Shown: piece after piece, positions 1-5,107 of the stretch
Layout of the letters: the number at the start of each line of letters is the position of its first letter
Position numbering within the stretch: position 1 is the stretch's first letter
Origin: an uncultured Ruminococcus sp.
GTDB lineage: Bacteria > Bacillota > Clostridia > Oscillospirales > Acutalibacteraceae
NCBI GenBank assembly: GCA_902772755.1
Contig: CACYCD010000271.1
Coordinates: forward strand, 1-5,562
Length of the DNA stretch: 5,562 nt
Direction of reading: 5' to 3'
The notes under the pieces: model-generated
Database searches by the model: none
The model's input: only the letters and a program-made list of their open reading frames with translations
What the model was told of the DNA's origin: nothing
Program-made: the position numbers and the translations under genes

Positions 1-570
1 CTGTCGCCGTACTTCATCAACACGGGCAACTACAAAACAGGAAGTCAGATATCAGCCCTCGGCGGTTTTTATGCCGAGTGCATCAAGGAGAACGATATCA
101 AGGGTGATGCGATCTTCGGACCTGCCTACAAGGGCATACCGCTTGCGATCACCACAGCGATCACTCTCTACACAAAGTACGGAATCGACCTCAACTACAG
201 CTTTGACAGGAAGGAAGTCAAGGATCATGGCGAGGGCGGTATGATAATCGGCTACAAGTTCAAGTCGGGCGACAGGCTGATATTTGTAGATGACGTCATC
301 ACCTCGGGCAAGGCTCTCAGAGAGTCAATGGAAAAGATCAAGGGTATGTGTGATGCAGAAGTCACAGATATGGTCATCTCCGTTGACAGAATGGAGATAG
401 GCAAGGGTGGTGTAAAATCTGCCGTTCAGGAGGTCGAAGAGGAATTCGGCATCAAGGTTCATTCCGTTGTAACTATGGACGATATCATCGCTGCCATAGA
501 AAACGGCGTGGTTGACGGCAAAGAACACCTTGAAGCTATGAAAAAATACAGAGAGACCTACGGGGTTTAA
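1..570 (+). CDS. pyrE: Orotate phosphoribosyltransferase, 5' end missing (partial)
   Basis: This cytosolic enzyme joins orotate to PRPP to give orotidine 5'-monophosphate, the fifth step of UMP synthesis. The frame is open from the first base of the window, so the start lies outside; 189 residues are visible. By motif alignment with E. coli PyrE (213 aa), roughly 30 N-terminal residues are missing. Visible family hallmarks are SPYFINTGNYKTG near the visible start, GPAYKGIPLA (about residues 40-49), the flexible catalytic loop RKEVKDHGEGG (residues 70-80, with Lys74 and His76) and the PRPP-binding motif FVDDVITSGKA (residues 95-105, positions 283-315). The ATG at 241 is internal and would remove the orotate and catalytic-loop regions, so it is not the start. 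The gene ends 12 bp before pyrF and is surely cotranscribed with it. Identification is secure. Confidence 0.96.
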   Translation: MSPYFINTGNYKTGSQISALGGFYAECIKENDIKGDAIFGPAYKGIPLAITTAITLYTKYGIDLNYSFDRKEVKDHGEGGMIIGYKFKSGDRLIFVDDVITSGKALRESMEKIKGMCDAEVTDMVISVDRMEIGKGGVKSAVQEVEEEFGIKVHSVVTMDDIIAAIENGVVDGKEHLEAMKKYRETYGV

Positions 571-571
571 T

Positions 572-576
572 GGGGG
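572..576 (+). promoter_or_regulatory. Ribosome binding site of pyrF
   Basis: A GGGGG run lies 6 nt before the ATG at 583, directly after the pyrE stop codon at 568-570. It fixes the pyrF start and occupies almost the whole 12-bp gap, which points to tight cotranslation of the two enzymes. Confidence 0.6.
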
Positions 577-582
577 TACGCT

Positions 583-1521
583 ATGTCATTTGACAGACTT
601 ATTGAAAAAATAGCAGAAAAACAAAATCCGACTGTTGCAGGGCTTGACCCAAAGCTCGGCTATATTCCGCAGTTCATAAAGGAAGAGTCCTTCGCAAAAT
701 ACGGCAAGACCCTTGAGGGTGCGGCTGATGCACTGCTCACCTTCAACAAGGGGCTGATAGACGCACTCTGCGACATAGTTCCTGCCGTAAAGCCCCAGTG
801 TGCCTATTATGAGATGTACGGCTGGTACGGCTTCAAGGCTCTGACCGAAACCATCGCCTATGCCAAGTCAAAGGGAATGTTTGTCATCACGGACGGCAAA
901 CGCAACGACATCGGCACAACTATGGAAGCCTACGCAAAGGCACATCTCGGAAAAACGGAAATAGAAGATATCTGTGAAGAAGCCATCGGAGGTGACTCCC
1001 TCACCGTGAACGGCTACCTAGGCACAGACGGAATCAAGCCCCTGCTCGGCATTTGCAGAGAGCTTGACAAGGGTATTTTTGTACTTGTAAAAACCTCAAA
1101 TCCCTCTTCAGGAGAACTCCAGAACCTTGAATTTAAGGACGGAGAGACCGTCTATCAGCGTATGGGTATGATGTGCGAGGAATGGGGCAAGGAGCTTCCC
1201 GGCAAGTACGGCTACAGCGGGGTTGGTGCCGTTGTAGGTGCTACATATCCCGAAATGCTCACGGAGCTTAGGGCATCATTGAAGCATACGTTCTTCCTCG
1301 TTCCCGGCTACGGTGCTCAGGGTGGCGGTGCCAAGGACTGCGAGGGTGCGTTTGACGAAAACGGTATAGGTGCTGTTGTAAATTCGTCCAGAGGCATTAT
1401 GTGTGCATGGCAGAAAGCTGAAAATGCAGACGAACACGACTACGCAAAATATGCCCGTGAGGAAGCTATCCGTATGCGTGACGACCTCAGAAAGGTTATA
1501 GGAGAGATGAGGTTAAAATGA
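583..1521 (+). CDS. pyrF: Orotidine 5'-phosphate decarboxylase, subfamily 2
   Basis: Decarboxylates OMP to UMP, the final step of de novo pyrimidine synthesis, in the cytosol. The 312-aa length matches the longer subfamily-2 ODCases (about 270-310 aa), not the 230-240 aa type of Bacillus subtilis. In order: NPTVAGLDP (residues 15-23), AVKPQ with probable catalytic Lys70, the charged catalytic motif DGKRNDIG (Asp104, Lys106, Asp109), GDSLTVNGYLGTDG (about 137-150), VKTSNPSS, GAVVGATYPEM, the phosphate-binding VPGYGAQGG, and NSSRGI near the C-terminus. The ATG at 583 has a G-rich ribosome site 6 nt upstream and gives the normal N-terminus. It follows pyrE by 12 bp, and its TGA stop overlaps the ATG of the small gene at 1518. 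All key residues are present, so it should be active. Confidence 0.96.
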   Translation: MSFDRLIEKIAEKQNPTVAGLDPKLGYIPQFIKEESFAKYGKTLEGAADALLTFNKGLIDALCDIVPAVKPQCAYYEMYGWYGFKALTETIAYAKSKGMFVITDGKRNDIGTTMEAYAKAHLGKTEIEDICEEAIGGDSLTVNGYLGTDGIKPLLGICRELDKGIFVLVKTSNPSSGELQNLEFKDGETVYQRMGMMCEEWGKELPGKYGYSGVGAVVGATYPEMLTELRASLKHTFFLVPGYGAQGGGAKDCEGAFDENGIGAVVNSSRGIMCAWQKAENADEHDYAKYAREEAIRMRDDLRKVIGEMRLK

Positions 1522-1724
1522 TGAATGAAATAAGATTCTGCCCCCACTGTGGCAGCAGTGAAATGATAGAAACTGTCCAACAGGGTGAGTCAAGCGTTTG
1601 GTCACTGAGCAATACCTTTGCTTCACAGCCACTTTATCATCTTATTTGCAGAAACTGCGGAAGTGTTTCAAGAAGCTATGTTAAAGAACCTGAAAAGCTG
1701 TTAAAAAAGCAGGACAGGCGTTAA
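1518..1724 (+). CDS. Small zinc-ribbon protein of unknown function, coupled to pyrF
   Basis: A 68-residue protein with two zinc knuckles, CPHCG (Cys8, Cys11) and CRNCG (Cys44, Cys47), 32 residues apart. This four-cysteine layout is typical of a single structural zinc ribbon. No signal peptide or membrane segment is visible. The 20-residue tail is basic (RSYVKEPEKLLKKQDRR region), which would suit nucleic-acid or ribosome contact, but that is inference. The start overlaps the pyrF stop as ATGA (1518-1521), and a purine-rich stretch at 1501-1512 (GGAGAG, then AGG) can serve as ribosome site, so translation is probably coupled to pyrF. A second ATG at 1521 is an equally possible start. It is the last gene before the hairpin at 1771. 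I do not recognise a named family; it could be an accessory factor or a passenger of the pyr operon. Confidence 0.8.
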   Translation: MMNEIRFCPHCGSSEMIETVQQGESSVWSLSNTFASQPLYHLICRNCGSVSRSYVKEPEKLLKKQDRR

Positions 1725-1770
1725 TCACAGAAACACCGCCGTAATATGTAAGAAATTATATATATAATAG

Positions 1771-1820
1771 AAAGGGCAGCACCGTGTATTATTATACGGT
1801 ATTGCCCTTGACTTTATTAT
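1771..1820 (+). terminator. Hairpin after the pyr genes, probable terminator
   Basis: The outer stem pairs AAGGGCA (1772-1778) with TGCCCTT (1803-1809). After a 2x2 internal mismatch, ACCGT (1781-1785) pairs with ACGGT (1796-1800), and the stem can extend by a G-T and a T-A pair to a 6-nt loop. The downstream stretch, GACTTTATTATT, is only moderately T-rich, so termination may be partial. It lies 47 bp after the zinc-ribbon gene and just upstream of the ser promoter, which fits an end for the pyr transcript. A regulatory hairpin is the main alternative. Confidence 0.55.
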
Positions 1821-1836
1821 TCCAAAGTAGTAAAAT
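1808..1836 (+). promoter_or_regulatory. Sigma-A-type promoter for serC-serA
   Basis: TTGACT (1808-1813) and TAAAAT (1831-1836) each match the -35 and -10 consensus at five of six positions and are separated by exactly 17 bp. Transcription would begin near 1843, giving a leader of about 40 nt before the serC ATG. That is too short for a T-box or riboswitch. The first two bases of the -35 box are the last two of the upstream hairpin. Confidence 0.65.
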
Positions 1837-1868
1837 TATGATTGGCTTGGAAATACTATAAGCCGGAT

Positions 1869-1874
1869 AAGGAG
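1869..1874 (+). promoter_or_regulatory. Ribosome binding site that decides the serC start
   Basis: AAGGAG lies 10 nt before the ATG at 1885. The alternative TTG at 1876 would leave only 1 nt between this site and the start codon, so the ATG is preferred. It also gives the usual MSRVYNFSAGP N-terminus of SerC. Confidence 0.8.
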
Positions 1875-1884
1875 ATTGTTTACA

Positions 1885-2970
1885 ATGTCAAGAGTTTATA
1901 ACTTTTCAGCAGGTCCTTCAATTCTTCCCGAATCTGTTCTGAAAAAGGCAGCAGCGGAAATGCTCGACTATGAGGGCTGCGGACAGTCCGTTATGGAAAT
2001 GTCCCACAGAAGCAAGCAGTTTGACAAGATCATCAAGGACTGCGAGGCACTTTTAAGGGAGATCATGAATATCCCCGACAACTACAAGGTGCTTTTATTA
2101 CAGGGCGGCTGTTCTTCACAGTTCACAATGGTTCCCATGAACCTTATGACAAAGAACGGCAAGGCTGACTATGTTATCACAGGTCAGTGGGCAAAAAAGG
2201 CTTACCAGGAAGCAAAGAGATACGGTGAGGTAAATGTGGTTGCTTCTTCCGAGGATAAGACCTTCTCTTACATTCCCAAGCTCGACAAGTCCACCTTCAC
2301 ACCTGACGCTGACTACTTCTATATCTGTATGAACAACACCATCTACGGCACAGTTTATCATGAGCTGCCCGACACAGGCGATGTTCCGCTGGTTGCAGAC
2401 ATTTCTTCCTGCCTGATGTCAGAGCCGATAGATGTAAGCAAGTTCGGCTGTCTTATTGCAGGTGCTCAAAAGAACCTTGCTCCCGCAGGTCTTACAATAG
2501 TTATCATTCGTGAGGATCTCATCGGCAATGCTATGGATATCACCCCCACAATGTTCAACTATGAAACACACGCAAAGGCAGACTCCCTCTACAACACTCC
2601 CCCCTGCTATACTATTTATATAGCAAAGCTTGTGCTTGAGTGGATCAAGAACGAGATCGGCGGTCTTGACAAAATGAAGGAGCTTAACGAGAAGAAGGCA
2701 AAGCTTCTCTATAACTTCCTTGACAGCTCAAAAATGTTCAAGGGTACAGTCGTTCCCGAGGACAGAAGCCTTATGAACGTTCCCTTCGTAACAGGCGACA
2801 AGGACCTTGACGCTAAGTTTGTGGCAGAAGCCGCAGCAGCAGGCTTCGTAAACCTGAAGGGTCATCGCTCAGTCGGCGGTATGAGAGCTTCCATCTACAA
2901 CGCTATGCCCTATGAGGGCGTTGAAAAGCTCGTAGAGTTTATGAAGAAATTTGAAGCCGAAAACGCTTGA
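1885..2970 (+). CDS. serC: Phosphoserine aminotransferase
   Basis: A PLP-dependent enzyme (class V fold) that transfers the amino group of glutamate to 3-phosphohydroxypyruvate, giving O-phosphoserine. The product from the ATG at 1885 is 361 aa, against 362 in E. coli. Family landmarks fall where expected: NFSAGPSILP at the N-terminus, HRS with Arg42 (substrate phosphate contact), QGGCSSQF in the cofactor-phosphate region, Trp102 in GQWAKKA (stacks on PLP), Asp172 in ADISS, the Schiff-base Lys196 in AGAQKNLAPAG, NTPPCYTIY, and GHRSVGGMRAS with His327, Arg328 and Arg334. The usual SSN/SSD after the aspartate reads SSC here, a mild variation. It has its own promoter upstream and serA follows 30 bp later, forming a two-gene serine operon. 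All catalytic residues are present. Confidence 0.97.
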   Translation: MSRVYNFSAGPSILPESVLKKAAAEMLDYEGCGQSVMEMSHRSKQFDKIIKDCEALLREIMNIPDNYKVLLLQGGCSSQFTMVPMNLMTKNGKADYVITGQWAKKAYQEAKRYGEVNVVASSEDKTFSYIPKLDKSTFTPDADYFYICMNNTIYGTVYHELPDTGDVPLVADISSCLMSEPIDVSKFGCLIAGAQKNLAPAGLTIVIIREDLIGNAMDITPTMFNYETHAKADSLYNTPPCYTIYIAKLVLEWIKNEIGGLDKMKELNEKKAKLLYNFLDSSKMFKGTVVPEDRSLMNVPFVTGDKDLDAKFVAEAAAAGFVNLKGHRSVGGMRASIYNAMPYEGVEKLVEFMKKFEAENA

Positions 2971-3000
2971 TCTACAGTATATATAGAAAGAAGAATAGAG

Positions 3001-4119
3001 ATGTTTAACGTACTTACTTTAAATAAGATAGCAAAGTGCGGAACTGATGTTCTTGGAGAGAATTATGCAGTATCCGACAACTGCACAGCACCCGAGGCAG
3101 TACTTGTCCGTTCTGCTTCAATGCACGAGATGGAAATGCCCTCTACCCTGCTTGCCATCGCAAGAGCAGGTGCAGGCGTAAACAATATCCCGATCAATGA
3201 CTGTGCGGAAAAGGGTATAGTTGTGTTCAACTCCCCCGGAGCAAATGCTAACGCAGTTAAAGAGTTGGTGATCGCAGGACTGTTTATGTCGTCAAGAAAG
3301 ATCGCTGCCGGTATCGAGTGGGCAAAGACCCTCAAGGGCAACGGCGATCAGGTCGGCAAAATGGTAGAGAAGGGCAAGTCGAATTTTGCAGGTCCCGAGA
3401 TCCTCGGCAAGACCCTCGGCGTGGTCGGCTTGGGTGCTATCGGCATCAAGGTAGCAAATGCCGCTGCTGCTCTCGGAATGAAGGTAGTTGGCTGTGATCC
3501 CTTCCTCAGCGAAGCAAACAAGGCAAAGCTCACGGACTGCACCGTTGTTGAAACAAATGACGAGGTTTATGCCGTTGCTGATTACATCACTATCCATGTT
3601 CCGCTCAACAGCGAAACAAAGGGTATGATAAATGCCGAAACCATCGCAAAGATGAAGGACGGCGTGCGTGTGCTTAACTACAGCCGTGACGGTCTGGTAA
3701 ATTCCGCAGATATCCTCTCCGCTCTCAAAAGCGGAAAGATGAGTGCCTATGTCACAGACTTTGCAACAGATGATATCCTCTGCGAGGACGGAGTTATCGC
3801 AATGCCCCACCTCGGTGCATCTACTCCCGAAAGCGAGGACAACTGTGCAATTATGGCAGCAAGCGAGGTAAAGGATTATCTTGAAAACGGAAATATCGTA
3901 AATTCCGTAAACCTCCCCAACCTCAGCAAGGAAAAGACCGGTGGCACAAGAGTCTGCGTGATCGCTAAGGCAGACGCAGACACAGAAGCCATCAAAGCCG
4001 CCGCAGGCTCAACAGACGCAGCCTGTGCAACAAGAGGCAACTACGCCTACATAATAATAGACAACGCCGCAAACACCGACATCAAAACCGACGGAATAAT
4101 CAGAGTGAGAGTTCTGTAA
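3001..4119 (+). CDS. serA: D-3-phosphoglycerate dehydrogenase, short clostridial form
   Basis: Oxidises 3-phosphoglycerate to 3-phosphohydroxypyruvate with NAD+, the first step of serine synthesis; SerC, encoded just upstream, uses the product. The protein has 372 residues. The N-terminal substrate region holds RSASMHEME and ARAGAGVNNIP. The Rossmann domain has GLGAIG (residues 143-148) and the ribose-binding Asp166 in GCDPF. The catalytic Arg229 lies in NYSRDGLV (NCARGG in many homologues) and His270 in PHLGASTPESE. The acidic partner between them, Glu in E. coli SerA, appears as TDFATDD (Asp257 or Asp258). The tail from about residue 316 is a shortened ACT-like domain that keeps the last strand (GIIRVRVL). 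A purine-rich site (AGAAAGAAG, 2985-2993) precedes the ATG by 7 nt. The transcript ends at the strong hairpin at 4131. A related 2-hydroxyacid dehydrogenase is possible, but the serC neighbour supports SerA. Confidence 0.92.
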   Translation: MFNVLTLNKIAKCGTDVLGENYAVSDNCTAPEAVLVRSASMHEMEMPSTLLAIARAGAGVNNIPINDCAEKGIVVFNSPGANANAVKELVIAGLFMSSRKIAAGIEWAKTLKGNGDQVGKMVEKGKSNFAGPEILGKTLGVVGLGAIGIKVANAAAALGMKVVGCDPFLSEANKAKLTDCTVVETNDEVYAVADYITIHVPLNSETKGMINAETIAKMKDGVRVLNYSRDGLVNSADILSALKSGKMSAYVTDFATDDILCEDGVIAMPHLGASTPESEDNCAIMAASEVKDYLENGNIVNSVNLPNLSKEKTGGTRVCVIAKADADTEAIKAAAGSTDAACATRGNYAYIIIDNAANTDIKTDGIIRVRVL

Positions 4120-4130
4120 TATAATCAAAC

Positions 4131-4181
4131 AAACCGGCTGTGAAGAGAAAACCTCCTCACAGCCGGTTTTTGATGTTTTTT
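4131..4181 (+). terminator. Strong intrinsic terminator after serA, probably bidirectional
   Basis: A perfect 13-bp stem pairs 4131-4143 (AAACCGGCTGTGA) with 4157-4169. After one A-C mismatch, GAG pairs with CTC, closing a 5-nt loop at 4148-4152. A T-rich run (TTTTTGATGTTTTTT, 4167-4181) follows. On the minus strand the same stem is followed by a shorter T-rich stretch, so it can also stop the Rpn transcript arriving from the right. It starts 12 bp after the serA stop and ends 9 bp before the rpn stop. Confidence 0.93.
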
Positions 4182-4189
4182 GACAAGCT

Positions 4190-4417
4190 CTAGTTTTCGG
4201 GTGTGAGCTTGGATTTTTTGCAAAACTCGTCTACACTCATTCCGATACGCTTTGCTGCTTCAGAAACGGAAAGTATCCCGTCACGAACCAATCCGGCAAG
4301 GATTTCAACAGTCTTTTTTTCTCCCTTGGCTAAACCTTCAGCTTTTCCTTCAGCTCTTGCTTCTGCTTTACCGGCCTCTAATTTATCGCCAAAATAATAT
4401 TTTAATAAATCACTCAT
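4190..4417 (-). CDS. Possible internal C-terminal product of the Rpn gene (75 aa, RpnS-like)
   Basis: An in-frame ATG at 4417 (Met231 of the nuclease) would give a 75-residue protein beginning MSDLLKYYFGDKLEAG. It holds the AEG repeat run and the C-terminal helix-turn-helix-like part and lacks the nuclease core. AAGGAG sits 9 nt before it, a better ribosome site than that of the full-length gene, and an exact TATAAT lies at 4445-4450 upstream. I see no good -35 box. In E. coli, rpn genes are reported to encode a short C-terminal form from an internal start that binds and blocks the toxic long form. A parallel role here is inference. The site could also be chance, since it encodes Arg-Arg-Lys-Glu within the long frame. 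Confidence 0.45.
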   Translation of the reverse strand: MSDLLKYYFGDKLEAGKAEARAEGKAEGLAKGEKKTVEILAGLVRDGILSVSEAAKRIGMSVDEFCKKSKLTPEN

Positions 4418-5107
4418 GGAAACACTCTCCTTCCTTCTTAATTCATTATATGCTGTTGCAAAGGTTTCATCTCCGTGGAATACTCGGAAAAAATCTGCTA
4501 CTTCCTGAGAATGTGCAAGTGAAGTATCGGATGGGATGTATTCTTTGCCTGCGTTGGCAGTGGCATAAAAATCTACGATATTTTTGAAATCGCTTCTGAA
4601 TTTGTCTGTATCAGCTCCAACCAGCTTTGACATATCAAAGAAATTCATCTGATAATTACTGACAAAGGGTTTCAGTTTTTCGGGGATATCAAGACAGCTG
4701 TGCAGGTCGGTGGCGTAGTTCCATTTTTGAGAACCAAAATACAGAACAAGTGTGATAACGGGATAATGCAAGCCTGTTTTGTTTTTGCCGTCGGATTTTC
4801 TCAGCTGATTTCTGTATGAAGCTCCGTCATAGCTTATCACACGCATCGGCATAAATCTGTCCGGAGCAGCTTGGTTTTCAATTCCTATCAGTGCAATATT
4901 GATACTGCTGTTTCTCCAGATTTTTGAAACATCTCTTTCCTGGATATGGATATCCTTATCGACCTTGTACTGTGAGTAGGTATCTGCGGGAACAAGCTCT
5001 TCGGGAAGAAGAACCTGTTCCCCATTGAACAGAAATCCGTTTACGATATCGGCAAACACATCGGGAAATGATTCCAAGGTTTTTGTCGAAGTATCTTTTT
5101 CAGCCAT
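4190..5107 (-). CDS. Rpn-family PD-(D/E)XK nuclease (recombination-promoting nuclease / putative transposase)
   Basis: A 305-residue protein of the Rpn type (older name: transposase_31-like family), magnesium-dependent DNA endonucleases linked to recombination and, in E. coli, to phage defence. Landmarks: FADIVNGFLF near residues 18-27, PEELVP, the acidic RDVSKIW with Asp59, the core strand IGIENQ (Glu77 and Gln79 as the EXQ half of the nuclease motif), then MPMRVISYDGASY and YPVITLVLYFG (115-125), both common in clostridial members. Residues 245-265 are a charged run of four-residue AEG/KAEG repeats. Residues 273-295 (VRDGILSVSEAAKRIGM) resemble a small helix-turn-helix. The ATG at 5107 overlaps the TAA of the Big_2 gene as TAATG, with AAGGTGA 10 nt upstream. 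No inverted repeats or target duplication flank it, so mobility is not shown. A strong internal start lies at 4417. Confidence 0.9.
   Translation of the reverse strand: MAEKDTSTKTLESFPDVFADIVNGFLFNGEQVLLPEELVPADTYSQYKVDKDIHIQERDVSKIWRNSSINIALIGIENQAAPDRFMPMRVISYDGASYRNQLRKSDGKNKTGLHYPVITLVLYFGSQKWNYATDLHSCLDIPEKLKPFVSNYQMNFFDMSKLVGADTDKFRSDFKNIVDFYATANAGKEYIPSDTSLAHSQEVADFFRVFHGDETFATAYNELRRKESVSMSDLLKYYFGDKLEAGKAEARAEGKAEGLAKGEKKTVEILAGLVRDGILSVSEAAKRIGMSVDEFCKKSKLTPEN
4323..4370 (-). repeat. Imperfect 12-bp tandem repeat, four units
   Basis: Plus-strand units are CCCTTGGCTAAA, CCTTCAGCTTTT, CCTTCAGCTCTT and GCTTCTGCTTTA; the middle two differ at one base. They encode the four-residue blocks KAEA, RAEG, KAEG and LAKG (residues 247-262 of the nuclease). 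The 12-bp unit keeps the reading frame if copies are gained or lost. Confidence 0.7.
4427..4436 (-). promoter_or_regulatory. Strong internal ribosome binding site in the Rpn gene
   Basis: Read on the minus strand the sequence is AAGGAAGGAG, containing two overlapping Shine-Dalgarno-like cores. The nearer one, AAGGAG (4432-4427), is 9 nt from the ATG at 4417. It lies inside the coding frame, at the codons for Arg-Arg-Lys-Glu. Confidence 0.55.

Noticed and set aside
241..570. ATG at 241 as a complete 109-aa gene
   Set aside because: The same frame is open to the window edge and encodes essential PyrE motifs upstream, so this is an internal methionine.
1763..1768. Exact TATAAT box before the hairpin
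   Set aside because: No recognisable -35 box lies 16-18 bp upstream, and the area is a simple AT-repeat stretch. The promoter at 1808-1836 is much better.
1876..1884. TTG at 1876 as the serC start
   Set aside because: It lies 1 nt after the AAGGAG ribosome site. The ATG at 1885 has better spacing and gives the normal SerC N-terminus and length.
3292..3810. 172-aa open frame on the minus strand inside serA
   Set aside because: It lies wholly opposite a well-conserved gene and shows no family motif; it is a shadow of serA codon use.
4323..4370. Tandem repeats as a CRISPR-like array
   Set aside because: The units are 12 bp, directly adjacent with no spacers, and they code in frame.
4252..4587. 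111-aa plus-strand open frame opposite the Rpn gene
   Set aside because: It lies antisense to a frame with clear nuclease motifs, has no domain of its own, and its leucine-rich low-complexity part mirrors the 12-bp repeats.
4190..5107. Rpn gene as a complete insertion element
   Set aside because: No terminal inverted repeats or target-site duplication are visible on either side, and its start overlaps the neighbouring gene. The putative transposase label comes from the family name only.
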